Shown: positions 1 to 7,356 of the stretch, piece by piece | How the letters are laid out: each line of letters opens with the position of its first letter | Position numbering within the stretch: position 1 is the stretch's first letter | From: JBGSWC01 sp041752635 | Lineage (GTDB): Bacteria > Planctomycetota > Planctomycetia > Pirellulales > Lacipirellulaceae | DNA length: 12,633 bases | Direction of reading: 5' to 3' | Assembly: GCA_041752635.1 (NCBI GenBank) | Contig: JBGSWC010000332.1 | Location: 1-12,633 of the forward strand | Notes under the pieces: model-generated | Told to the model about the DNA's origin: nothing | The model's database searches: none | The model's input: only the letters and a program-made list of their open reading frames with translations | Made by a program: the position numbers and the translations under genes

Positions 1-285
1 GATAACGTCCACCGGCCGCGAGGCCAGGGAAAGTGCCACAGAAAACAAACCGCCACCCTCGGGTGGTAAGGGTGAAAAGGTGCGGTAAGAGCGCACCGCA
101 GGCGGGGTGACTCGCCTGGCAGGGTAAACCCCATCCGGCGCAAGGCCAAACAGGGAGTCAGGGTCGGCCCGACCCGCACCAGCTCCCGGGTAGGCCGCTC
201 GAGCCGCGTGGCAACGCGTGGCCTAGATGAATGGTCGCCTCCGGCACGCAAGTGCTGAGACAAAACCCGGCTTACAGACCCTCTC
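1..285 (+). ncRNA. rnpB: RNase P RNA, 3' part (5' end outside window)
   Basis: Catalytic RNA of ribonuclease P, which trims the 5' leader from pre-tRNAs. The conserved bacterial type A blocks appear in the right order: gggaaagtgccacagaaaa (27-45), ggtgcggtaagagcgcacc (79-97), ggcagggtaaacccc (118-132), agatgaatggtcgcc (225-239) and acccggcttacag (265-277). The 5' section, including the usual ggAAAGTCCGGGCTCC start, lies before position 1, so perhaps 60-100 nt are missing. The 3' end is placed at the ctctctc that should close helix P1 with the missing 5' end, so it is accurate only to a few bases. Confidence 0.95.
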
Positions 286-299
286 TCGGGGCTTTTTTG
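277..299 (+). terminator. possible rnpB terminator
   Basis: A short CCC/GGG pairing (279-281 with 288-290) is followed by c and six T (292-298). The stem is only 3-4 bp on its own, so this is tentative. The T-run just after the RNase P 3' end is the main support. Confidence 0.4.
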
Positions 300-333
300 G
301 GGTTGAGTGTGGAGTGATGAGGGTGGAGTGGGG

Positions 334-376
334 GAAGTCGAGGGTCTAGGGTCCAGAGTCTTGAGTCCAGAGTCGA
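334..376. repeat. GAGTC-rich intergenic repeat
   Basis: A purine-rich stretch built from gagtc/gggtc words. The 10-mer gtccagagtc occurs at 351-360 and 365-374. The same vocabulary (gagagtc, ctagagtc, tctggactc) makes up the inverted repeat at 9063-9151, so both probably belong to one dispersed intergenic family. Confidence 0.55.
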
Positions 377-382
377 GTGGAA

Positions 383-464
383 TAGCCGATGAGCTACGCC
401 TCATCGCTGTCCAAATTATGTCGAATGATTCCACGCTCAGCGACGAGGCGTAGCTCGTCGGCTA
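383..464. repeat. 27-bp-stem inverted repeat between rnpB and nadA
   Basis: Arms 383-409 and 438-464 are reverse complements at 25 of 27 positions, around a 28-nt loop (410-437). The arm core is gagctacgcctc. It begins 36 bp past the nadA stop and lies between two convergent genes. It may act as a 3' end structure or bidirectional transcription block, or be a mobile palindromic (REP-like) repeat. No T-run follows either arm, so it is not a canonical intrinsic terminator. Confidence 0.8.
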
Positions 465-499
465 ATGATCGCTTGTTAGCGCAAACTGCCAATCAACAA

Positions 500-1636
500 C
501 TACTTCACCTCGAGCATCCGCTCCAGCGCCACCAGGCTCCAGTGCGCCGTCTCGTCGTCGACTTCGATGATGTTTACTGGGGTCCCAGCGACGAAGTTTT
601 CGAGGCTCCAGCACAAGTGAGCCAAATCGATGCGGTACATTGTGGCGCACATGCAGACCACCGGCGAGAGAAAGTGAATCTCTTGCTCGGGGTGTTCTTG
701 CTTGAGTCGGTTCACGAGGTGTAACTCGGTGCCGATGGCCCACTTCGATCCGGGGGGTGCCGATTCGACGGTGCGAATGATCTTGCCGGTGCTGCCCGAT
801 TCGTCGGCTAGTTCAAAGACCTCGCGCGGGCACTCAGGGTGGACGAGAATCTTGATGCCCGGGTGTTGTTTGCGGAACAACTCGACGTGGGCAGCCGTGA
901 ACATTTGGTGAACACTACAGTGACCTTTCCACAGAATCACTTTCGACGACTCGATCGTTTGTTCGGTGTTGCCGCCTAAGTCGTCGGCATAGGGATCCCA
1001 AACCGGCATCACTTCGTTGGCGATGCCCATCTCCATGGCCGTGTTGCGACCGAGGTGTTGGTCAGGGAAGAACATCACGCGCGAGCCGCGGGCAAAGGCC
1101 CACTCGATGGCGGCGCGGGCGTTGCTGCTAGTGCAAACGATGCCGCCGTGGCGACCGACGAACGCTTTGAGGCTGGCGGCCGAGTTGATGTAGGTGACGG
1201 GAATGAGGTCGCGGGTATCGATCACTTCGCCGAGTTCTGCCCAGGCCGTTTCGATTTGATCGATGGCAGCCATGTCGGCCATGCTGCACCCGGCGGCCAT
1301 GTCGGGAAGGATGACCTGGACGCGGCGACCGTCGCGCTCGGCGAGTTTCTCAGGGCGGTTGGCGAGAATATCGGCCGTCTCGGCCATGAAGTGAACGCCG
1401 CAAAATGCAATTACCCGACAATCGCTGCTATCGGCCGCCATCTGGCTGAGCTGATAGCTATCGCCCTTGAGGTCGGCCAACTCGATCACTTCGTCTTGTT
1501 GATAGTGATGGCCCAGGATCAGTAATTGCGAGCCTAACTGCTGGCGGACGGCGTTGATCCGCGCTGCTAGCATAGCGTTACCGAGCGATTTGTAGGGCTT
1601 GAGTTCGTGGGTGGGAGCGGGCAGGGTGGCGGGCAT
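500..1636 (-). CDS. nadA: quinolinate synthase NadA
   Basis: Makes quinolinate from iminoaspartate and dihydroxyacetone phosphate in de novo NAD synthesis; a cytoplasmic [4Fe-4S] enzyme. The 378-residue product matches the length of the Bacillus-type NadA. Family signatures include LGHHYQQDEV (41-50), FCGVHFMAETADIL (78-91), PDMAAGCSMAD (111-121), KGHCSVHQMF (237-246), HPECPREV (266-273) and CMCATM (328-333). The likely cluster ligands are Cys79, Cys240 and one of Cys328/Cys330, corresponding to Cys110, Cys230 and Cys320 of B. subtilis (family knowledge). The frame stays open 71 codons further upstream to 1849. ATG at 1636 is chosen because NadA homology begins near it and a TATAAT box lies at 1671-1676, giving a leader of about 28 nt. 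The ribosome site is weak (GGAAAAAC). No nadB or nadC is in the window. Confidence 0.96.
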   Translation of the reverse strand: MPATLPAPTHELKPYKSLGNAMLAARINAVRQQLGSQLLILGHHYQQDEVIELADLKGDSYQLSQMAADSSDCRVIAFCGVHFMAETADILANRPEKLAERDGRRVQVILPDMAAGCSMADMAAIDQIETAWAELGEVIDTRDLIPVTYINSAASLKAFVGRHGGIVCTSSNARAAIEWAFARGSRVMFFPDQHLGRNTAMEMGIANEVMPVWDPYADDLGGNTEQTIESSKVILWKGHCSVHQMFTAAHVELFRKQHPGIKILVHPECPREVFELADESGSTGKIIRTVESAPPGSKWAIGTELHLVNRLKQEHPEQEIHFLSPVVCMCATMYRIDLAHLCWSLENFVAGTPVNIIEVDDETAHWSLVALERMLEVK

Positions 1637-1670
1637 GTTGTTTTTCCGGCTGATTGAACGAATCCCTGCG

Positions 1671-1676
1671 ATTATA
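1671..1676 (-). promoter_or_regulatory. candidate nadA -10 box
   Basis: The minus strand reads a perfect TATAAT here, 34 bp upstream of the chosen nadA ATG. No good -35 hexamer is seen at 16-18 bp spacing (1693-1700 region). It would place the transcription start near 1664, downstream of every longer alternative nadA start. Confidence 0.5.
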
Positions 1677-1871
1677 CGCAGATGTTCGCAGTCTCGCAGC
1701 CGGACTCGCAAGAGTTCGGAAAAGTACGAATGACGCTCCGAGGTGTTGCCACTCGGGTTGCGAGTTCGCACAGGAGGCAAAGTTTGCCGGCCCCGGGTGC
1801 CGATAACGACCAGGAGCAAGCATTTCGCCGCGCTGGCGATCAATAACAAGCTGGGTTCAAGCGACGGCGCT

Positions 1872-2219
1872 ATGGAAGTACAACTCGCGGTAGAGCCATT
1901 GATCAGCGATCTGTCGTGTCGCCCCGGCGACTTTTCGGAATTGCCACCTTATGCCCGACATCTTCTCAAGGTGTCGGTGCCCGTGTCGGTGCAACTCGTT
2001 GGCAAAAAGCAGACTATCAACGACATCACGCGGCTTGTGCCAGGTTCGATCATTAACTTCGACAAGTCGTGCGACGCGCCGCTTGAACTGTTCGTCAACA
2101 ATCGCCTCGCGGCGCGGGGCGAAACGGTGAAAGTGGGCGAGCGGTTTGGTCTGCAAATCAGCGAGATAGTGCTGCCGCCAGAAAACTTTGCGGCAGTGAA
2201 GAAGCGTCCGGTGGGCTAG
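1872..2219 (+). CDS. FliN-type SpoA-domain protein (small C-ring-like protein)
   Basis: A 115-residue protein. Residues 31-101 form a SpoA (surface presentation of antigens) domain: VSVPVSVQLVGKKQTINDI, then RLVPGSIINFDK, then PLELFVNNRLAARGETVKVG and RFGLQISEI. This lines up by eye with the C-terminal domain of FliN (IPVKLTVELGR...LTQGSVVALD...PLDILINGYLIAQGEVVVV). FliN forms the C-ring of the flagellar switch with FliM and binds FliH; SctQ homologues serve in type III secretion. At 115 residues it is slightly shorter than E. coli FliN (137). The start is uncertain: no ribosome site precedes ATG 1872, and the frame is open back to a GTG at 1743. An AGGAGG at 1772-1777 has no in-frame start at proper spacing. 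It is divergent from nadA, with no other flagellar gene nearby, which fits the scattered flagellar genes of planctomycetes. Confidence 0.85.
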   Translation: MEVQLAVEPLISDLSCRPGDFSELPPYARHLLKVSVPVSVQLVGKKQTINDITRLVPGSIINFDKSCDAPLELFVNNRLAARGETVKVGERFGLQISEIVLPPENFAAVKKRPVG

Positions 2220-3031
2220 GGCTGTGGGGCTGCATTCGCGGTTGCCGGTGCCTCAAGCTTTGAAGACGTTCGTCGCGACGCCTGTTTCAGCGACATGGCC
2301 GAAGCAAAATCGATCACCAGTCGATCTTGTTTCTTGGCGATCGCGGCGTTGAGCTTCGTCGTGAGTTTTTCGCCATCGAGTTCGCGTTGCAAAATGTGTT
2401 TCATTGCTCGGCCGAGCGGCTCGGCTGCATCACCACGGATTTCGCCGAATTTTGTCAGGTCGAACTCGGCGATGTCGACGTGAGCTTGCGTGACATTCGG
2501 CACAACGGCAACGCCGGTCAGTGTGGTTCGCAACGCGATCTCACAGTCGATTCTCACGACCAGGTGCGAGTCCCCCTCGGCTGTTAGCGTGATGATGTGA
2601 AGACCGCGATTGTAGCGGCGCATCTGAGCCCAGCCTTTGAGCTTTGCCGAGGCAATCACTGACAACCCGATTTGCCCCGTTTCAAGCGACCGAAGGTTAT
2701 CGATGCGAATCACGAGAGGCGTTTGGCTCTCGTCGACTCCTTCGTCAATCACAATGCGGTACTGCTTCCAGGTCCCGTGGTCGACCAATTTATGTCGGCG
2801 CGACATTCGCAAGCCGTCGAATTTTACGCCGCTGGTGATGTTCTTTTGGCCGCCCCAATCTTCTTGCTTTGCATATTCTCGGGGCAGTGCGTCGCGGATT
2901 AAATCGGCGAGCAGCGGAGCGAGTGCATCGGCAGGCGACGGAGTTTCGCCCGCGATCGGTTTTGTGACCTGGGCGGCGAGCTGAGGAGAGATTGCAACAA
3001 CCAGCACCACTGCTATCAGACCCAATCGCAT
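2216..3031 (-). CDS. secreted protein of unknown function
   Basis: A 271-residue protein with a type I signal peptide (MRLGLIAVVLVVAISPQLAA, likely cut before Gln21), so exported to the periplasm or beyond. ATG at 3031 is well supported: the minus strand reads TTGGAGGAAAACCAGACAATG, a GGAGG about 10 nt upstream. The mature part has an EDWGGQKNITSGVKFDGLR stretch (57-75) and HGTWKQYRIVI (85-95), which resemble, from memory only, an uncharacterised secreted family common in planctomycetes. The middle looks all-beta and the end is an Ala/Pro/Ser-rich tail. No catalytic motif is recognised. Its stop codon shares the palindrome CTAG (2216-2219) with the stop of the convergent FliN-type gene. Confidence 0.85.
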   Translation of the reverse strand: MRLGLIAVVLVVAISPQLAAQVTKPIAGETPSPADALAPLLADLIRDALPREYAKQEDWGGQKNITSGVKFDGLRMSRRHKLVDHGTWKQYRIVIDEGVDESQTPLVIRIDNLRSLETGQIGLSVIASAKLKGWAQMRRYNRGLHIITLTAEGDSHLVVRIDCEIALRTTLTGVAVVPNVTQAHVDIAEFDLTKFGEIRGDAAEPLGRAMKHILQRELDGEKLTTKLNAAIAKKQDRLVIDFASAMSLKQASRRTSSKLEAPATANAAPQP

Positions 3032-3139
3032 TGTCTGGTTTTCCTCCAAGGAATCTCGCTGAACAAACTGGTCACCCACCCGCGCGACTAACTGTTCCTA
3101 CGTTATCCGCACTTCGGTCGTTCTTGAGTATCGACCAAC

Positions 3140-3180
3140 AAAAAAAACCTGCCCCCGGCACACAAGGCACCGGGGACAGG
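3140..3180 (-). terminator. intrinsic terminator of the cysteine-rich gene
   Basis: Arms 3148-3158 and 3170-3180 pair over 11 bp with one G-T pair (minus strand CCTGTCCCCGG ... CCGGGGGCAGG). On the minus strand eight T follow (3147-3140). This is a textbook rho-independent terminator, 37 bp past the stop of the gene ending at 3218. Confidence 0.93.
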
Positions 3181-3217
3181 CCGAAAGGGGGAATCTTAGA
3201 GCAACCGTCACAAACAA

Positions 3218-4117
3218 TTAGCGAGCAAAGCTGGTACGAACGTCGTCGCGTTGACGACCGACAGCGGCGTTAGGATCGCTCATCGGGCGGGGCGGAATCG
3301 GACGAATCCGTGCTTCGGCTTCCACTGGCGTGGGAGCAGGAGCAGGAGCGGGAGCGGCAGCGGGGGCCGACATGGTCGAACCACAGCAATCGTTGCTCAC
3401 GCAGCAGCTAGGGTCAGCACAGCACGAAGGCTCGCAGCAGCTATCGCAGCAACCACGGCTCTTGATCTTACCGAACAAGCGGTCGAGCAAGCCACACTTC
3501 GGAGCACAGCACGAACCGCACGAGCTGCCACAGCAGTCGTTAGCACCGCAGCTTGGCTCACAGCAGCTATCGGCAGCACAGCACGAAGGCTCGCAGCAAC
3601 CGTTGCCTGCACCACAGCATCCGTCAGCCGCACAGCAGCTAGGATCGGCACAGCACGAGGGTTCGCAGCAGCCGTGCCCCTTGAGACGACCAAACATGCG
3701 GTCGAGCAAGCAGCACTTCGGAGCACAGCAAGATCCGCACGAGTCGGCACAGCAGTTATCGGCAGCACAGCACGAAGGTTCGCAACAACCGTTGCCTGCA
3801 CCACAGCATCCGTCAGCCGCACAGCAGCTAGGATCAGCACAGCACGAAGGTTCGCAGCAACCGTTGCCACAACCGATGTTCCTTACGCGACCCATCAAGC
3901 GGTCGAGCAAGCAACACTTTGGTGCACAGCACGAGCCGCACGAGTCGGCACAACAATCATTAGCACCACAGCTAGGCTCGCAACCACAATCGTTGGCGCA
4001 GCAGCTGGGTTCGCAACACGAACCGCAACCGCCAAGCTTGTCGAGCAAGCCGAAGCCGAAGCACTGGCTCGCCAGAGCGAAGCTCATCACGAGCGCTCCC
4101 AATACGTTCCGTTTCAT
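3218..4117 (-). CDS. secreted cysteine-rich repeat protein
   Basis: A 299-residue protein with an N-terminal signal peptide (MKRNVLGALVMSFALASQCF...) and 67 cysteines by my count, about 22%, most as CC pairs in residues 31-245. Modules alternate: GCCEPSCCADPSCC and GAGNGCCEPSCC blocks, then CGSCCAPKC, then a short helix-like linker LLDR(L/M)(M/F)G(R/K). The linker occurs at about 70, 137 and 210. Residues 86-148 and 149-211 show a 63-residue (189-bp) period, nearly identical in DNA. A Pro/Ala hinge (251-264) and a charged tail (IRPIPPRPMSDPNAAVG) follow. ATG 4117 has a strong ribosome site (AAAAGGAGATTGTTCGATG), and a terminator follows the gene. Planctomycete walls and envelopes are known to be rich in disulfide-linked protein, so a cross-linked envelope component is a fair inference; metal binding is the main alternative. 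The Cys19 context (ASQC) is not a good lipobox. Confidence 0.92.
   Translation of the reverse strand: MKRNVLGALVMSFALASQCFGFGLLDKLGGCGSCCEPSCCANDCGCEPSCGANDCCADSCGSCCAPKCCLLDRLMGRVRNIGCGNGCCEPSCCADPSCCAADGCCGAGNGCCEPSCCAADNCCADSCGSCCAPKCCLLDRMFGRLKGHGCCEPSCCADPSCCAADGCCGAGNGCCEPSCCAADSCCEPSCGANDCCGSSCGSCCAPKCGLLDRLFGKIKSRGCCDSCCEPSCCADPSCCVSNDCCGSTMSAPAAAPAPAPAPTPVEAEARIRPIPPRPMSDPNAAVGRQRDDVRTSFAR
3586..3852 (-). repeat. 189-bp tandem coding repeat
   Basis: The stretch from about 3585 recurs with a 189-bp offset: cgttgcctgcaccacagc is at 3601 and again at 3790, with only a few substitutions over some 90 bp. It lies wholly inside the cysteine-rich gene and keeps frame (63 codons), so it is an internal module duplication rather than an intergenic repeat. 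Confidence 0.85.
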
Positions 4118-4837
4118 CGAACAATCTCCTTTTATAGTTGGAACCGCCCGTTGCGGTCTTCAATCGATCCCGTGGTGGTCATGGGAACCGGGGCCGAGGA
4201 TCCGCAACAGTGTGCGATTTCCCAGACGGCCGTTCCCCCGGTTGAGCGGTGTAGTGGGGCTCGCGGAACACCTAGGCCGGCGGTTCCACACACCTGGGGT
4301 CGTTCAAAGGCGGGTGCGCTAGTGGGGGGTTACAACGTGGGCCCTGCTGCCCGTCGAGCCAATCCTTGACTCGATATTCAATTAACGGCGGGTCAGCAGC
4401 GCAGGTGGGGTCGTTGCTCGGAGTGCATTCAGGCGAATGATTCCTCGCAACATCCTTTCGTATCGGACGCTTACCGAAAGCGGCTTGAATGATCGCAACT
4501 CATTTTGTCATAATGGTTTACGGCAACACTCGCGCAAACTTTCCCTTGTGCGAAAGCTTGGCCGGCTGTAACGATTGTGCGGGCCGAATTGCCGCGTTGC
4601 GCGTAGTTGATCGAACATAAACATGTTAGAATCCGTAGAGTCAAGCGATTGGCTGTTTTCGGTGACAGCAGTCGCGATCGTTTATTGCAAGTTCCCAGAA
4701 CGTTATTCCCGCATAGGCCGTTGTTAACCTTCATAGCCGAATTGGCCACAATTCGGAGCATTGTCGCACCCGCCCCGAATTCTGTTGAATCCGGCTACAA
4801 GATTGTCGCAATGCTTTCCCGCCTCTCGTTTTTTCGG
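4118..4837. other. 720-bp intergenic region between divergent genes
   Basis: No supported gene lies between the cysteine-rich gene (-) and the first PQQ-repeat gene (+). The open frames that cross it are low-quality. The half near 4118 is GC-rich, with several short gg(g)aaccg / cggttcc words (for example 4140-4148 and, inverted, 4279-4287). The half near 4480-4640 is AT-richer and holds promoter-like sequence. Long 5' leaders for one or both genes are possible. Confidence 0.6.
4485..4514 (+). promoter_or_regulatory. candidate promoter for the PQQ-repeat genes
   Basis: TTGAAT (4485-4490) and CATAAT (4509-4514) are separated by 18 bp, matching the sigma-70 consensus at 4/6 and 5/6. It would give a leader of about 300 nt before the first PQQ-repeat gene. 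This is sequence inspection only. Confidence 0.35.
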
Positions 4838-7207
4838 ATGTCGCACACCATGGTAAGAGTTTTCTCTTTCTTCGCGATCGTTGCCACCATCGCTACTTCG
4901 TCACATGTTTTCGCTGCGGATGCCAATGACTGGCCGAACTGGCGTGGTCCCCGCCAAGACTGCACCTCCGACGAAACGAATCTGCCTGCCGAGTGGGATC
5001 CGCGTGGGGGTGAGGGAAGCAATCTGCTTTGGAAGAACGACAAGCTAGGCGGGCGCTCGACTCCAATCGTACTCGGCGGGCGGCTCTACACCATCGTTCG
5101 CGATCGTCCTGAGACAAAGCTCGAAGGTGAAAAGGTCGTCTGCGTCGACGCCGCAACGGGCGACGTACTTTGGGAACACGTCTTCAATGTCTATCTCTCT
5201 GACGTACCCGACACGCGCGTCGGCTGGAGCAGCTGTGTCGCCGATCCCGAAACTGGCTACGTCTATGCTCAAGGTGTCTCTGGCTACTTCTGTTGTCTCG
5301 ATGGCAAAACGGGTGAAGTAGTTTGGGAACGGAGCCTGCACGAAGAATTCGGACTGCTCAGTACCTACGGCGGTCGCACGAACATTCCCGTCGTTTATGG
5401 CGACACCGTCATCACCAGCTCAGTCGTTATCGGATGGGGCGATGGACCACAGTGGGGCATGATGGCGAAACCGGCTCACCGGTTCCTCGCCTTTGACAAA
5501 CGGACGGGCGAATATCGCTGGCTTGGTACGACCAACCTGATTCCCGACGACACAACCTACAGCACACCGACAATCGCGCGGCTCGGCGGTCGCGATGTGC
5601 TGGTGTTCGCCGCTGGCGATGGATGTGTGTGGGCACTCGAAGCAGGGACCGGTCGGCAAGTGTGGTCCTATCCATTCTCGCGACGTGGGCTTAGTGTTTC
5701 GCCGCTTGTGGAAGCTGATGGACGCATCTACATCGGCCAAAGCGAAGAAAACATGGTCGGCAATACGATGGGTGCCGTGGTCGCGCTCGACGGCAATATC
5801 GACCCCGACAAAATGCCAGTCAGTTTAGCCGACAAAGAGTTGTGGATGAACTACGAAGTGATGGCGGGCAAAAGCTCGCCCGTGATGCTCGACAATCGGC
5901 TCTACGTGATCGACGACCGCGCCAAACTTTTTGTTTTCGATCCCGAATCGGGAGAGCAACTCGCTAAGAAAGCACTTGGCACTGTGATGCGGAGCACACC
6001 GCTAGTTGCCGATGGCAAACTCTATCTCTGCGACAACAACGGCCGCTATTACACACTCAAACCATCGGGCGACGAACTCGAAACGCTTTGCAAACTTCGC
6101 ATTGCCGGCGAAGCGAGCGATGGCTCGCCGATCGTGTCGCACGGCAGAATCTTCTTGCCGATGTCCGACACTTTGTACTGCATTGGAAATAACGACAGCA
6201 TCGCGGCCAACAAGACGACCGAGAAACTCGACCCGTACCCGTGGGCCGACACAACGGGCGACGCCAAGCCCGATGCCAAGGTGGCTCACCTGCAAGTTGT
6301 CCCTTACGAGGCAACTCTCGCTCCCGGCCAGGTCCAGGCGATGCGGGTGCGGCTCTACGACGACCACGGATTTTACATTCGCGATGCGTCGCCCGACGAA
6401 ATCAAATTCACAGTCAATGGACCTGGCGAGGTCGACGCCAATGGCAAATACTCCGCCTCGGCCGCCGGTAGCCACGATTGTGCTCAGGTGCAATGCAAAT
6501 TCGGTGACCTGACTGGCACCGCCCGCATCCGAGTTGTGCCGCCGTTGCCTTGGAAGTTCACTTTCGATGATGCCGATGATGTACCACTCACTTGGGTCGG
6601 TGGTCGGATTCGCTACGTCGTTCGCGAAGGCGAGGGGGGCAAATTTATTGCCAAGCCAACTGAACTCCCCACGCGACCTGGAGCCCCAACGACAAAGCTC
6701 GGCACTCGCAGCCAAATGTGGATGGGATCGCCCGACCTCGCCAATTACACGATCACAGCCGACATGATGCTAACCGTCGGCGATGAATCGAGCGATGCCG
6801 ACCCCGGGGCGGCGGCTCCTGAGGTGCCCGAATCGATCGCCGCGACTGCCGAGAAGCTGCCCGATATCGGGCTCATCAACAGTTGTTATACGCTCACCTT
6901 GTTCGGCCAAAGCCAAGAGGTTCGGCTCTACAGTTGGTGTACCCACGACCGTCGGACGCAAGCAACCAAGAGCATGGATCTTAAAGCCGATGTCTGGTAC
7001 AGCACAAAACTTCGCGTTGAACCCGACCCCGATGCAGGAGTCTGCCGTGTGATGGCAAAGGTTTGGGAACGTGGTAAGCCTGAGCCTACTGCATGGATGT
7101 TCGATATGATCGACGAAGCACCGAACTACAGCGGTGCTCCGGGCTTGTTTGGCAACAGCAAGGACGCCGAGGCATTCGTTGATAATATTGAAGTGACACC
7201 GAACTAA
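4838..7207 (+). CDS. secreted PQQ-repeat beta-propeller protein with C-terminal beta domains
   Basis: About 789 residues. The signal peptide has hydrophobic core VFSFFAIVATIATSSHVFA, likely cut before Ala27. Residues 30-465 are a BamB/PQQ-like propeller, opening with WPNWRGP (32-38) and carrying repeat motifs DAATGDVLW, DGKTGEVVW, DKRTGEYRW and EAGTGRQVW. Residues 482-568 look Ig-like (VAHLQVVPYEATLAPGQVQ...). Residues 570-789 look like a LamG/concanavalin-type beta-sandwich (LPWKFTFDDADD ... VDNIEVTPN). ATG codons at 4811, 4838 and 4850 all leave a usable signal peptide and none has a clear ribosome site; 4838 is a compromise. The protein is exported. Enzyme activity is not shown: PQQ-type repeats often serve as binding scaffolds, and the role here is unknown. 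It is followed on the same strand by a second propeller gene 149 bp on. Cys152-Cys153 are adjacent. Confidence 0.9.
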   Translation: MSHTMVRVFSFFAIVATIATSSHVFAADANDWPNWRGPRQDCTSDETNLPAEWDPRGGEGSNLLWKNDKLGGRSTPIVLGGRLYTIVRDRPETKLEGEKVVCVDAATGDVLWEHVFNVYLSDVPDTRVGWSSCVADPETGYVYAQGVSGYFCCLDGKTGEVVWERSLHEEFGLLSTYGGRTNIPVVYGDTVITSSVVIGWGDGPQWGMMAKPAHRFLAFDKRTGEYRWLGTTNLIPDDTTYSTPTIARLGGRDVLVFAAGDGCVWALEAGTGRQVWSYPFSRRGLSVSPLVEADGRIYIGQSEENMVGNTMGAVVALDGNIDPDKMPVSLADKELWMNYEVMAGKSSPVMLDNRLYVIDDRAKLFVFDPESGEQLAKKALGTVMRSTPLVADGKLYLCDNNGRYYTLKPSGDELETLCKLRIAGEASDGSPIVSHGRIFLPMSDTLYCIGNNDSIAANKTTEKLDPYPWADTTGDAKPDAKVAHLQVVPYEATLAPGQVQAMRVRLYDDHGFYIRDASPDEIKFTVNGPGEVDANGKYSASAAGSHDCAQVQCKFGDLTGTARIRVVPPLPWKFTFDDADDVPLTWVGGRIRYVVREGEGGKFIAKPTELPTRPGAPTTKLGTRSQMWMGSPDLANYTITADMMLTVGDESSDADPGAAAPEVPESIAATAEKLPDIGLINSCYTLTLFGQSQEVRLYSWCTHDRRTQATKSMDLKADVWYSTKLRVEPDPDAGVCRVMAKVWERGKPEPTAWMFDMIDEAPNYSGAPGLFGNSKDAEAFVDNIEVTPN

Positions 7208-7229
7208 AACAGAGACGAAGCACGCATGA

Positions 7230-7263
7230 CGAATGACGAAATCGTTCGAGCGTTCGTTATTCG
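7230..7263. repeat. 11-bp-stem palindrome between the two PQQ-repeat genes
   Basis: The arms cgaatgacgaa (7230-7240) and ttcgttattcg (7253-7263) pair over 11 bp with one G-T pair and a 12-nt loop. The cue words gacgaatgacgaa and attcggatttcg look like a dispersed intergenic repeat. No T-run follows, so it is not a standard terminator; it may stabilise or process a shared transcript. Confidence 0.6.
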
Positions 7264-7356
7264 GATTTCGACATTCCCACTAGCCTGTCGACGTTAACCG
7301 ACCGAAACTCTTGGTGAGTTTCGCTACCACCAAACCAAGCTTAGAGAAAGAAATAA

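Noticed and set aside
1637..1849. 71-codon N-terminal extension of nadA
   Set aside because: Not NadA-like, and upstream of the TATAAT at 1671-1676 and the expected transcript start.
3586..3852. CRISPR-like repeats
   Set aside because: The repeats are in-frame coding modules, with no constant repeat plus unique spacer pattern.
4060..4064. Lipoprotein lipobox at Cys19 of the cysteine-rich protein
   Set aside because: The context ASQC lacks the usual Leu at -3 and Gly/Ala/Ser at -1; type I cleavage is more likely.
3251..4369. Long + strand open frames (up to about 370 codons) antisense to the cysteine-rich gene
   Set aside because: Their Gln/Ser/Ala-rich repeats simply mirror the tgc/tgt-rich minus-strand repeats. 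The minus frame has the signal peptide, ribosome site and terminator.
6002..6715. 237-codon minus-strand open frame inside the first propeller gene
   Set aside because: Shadow of a GC-biased coding strand; no start signals and no recognisable protein character.
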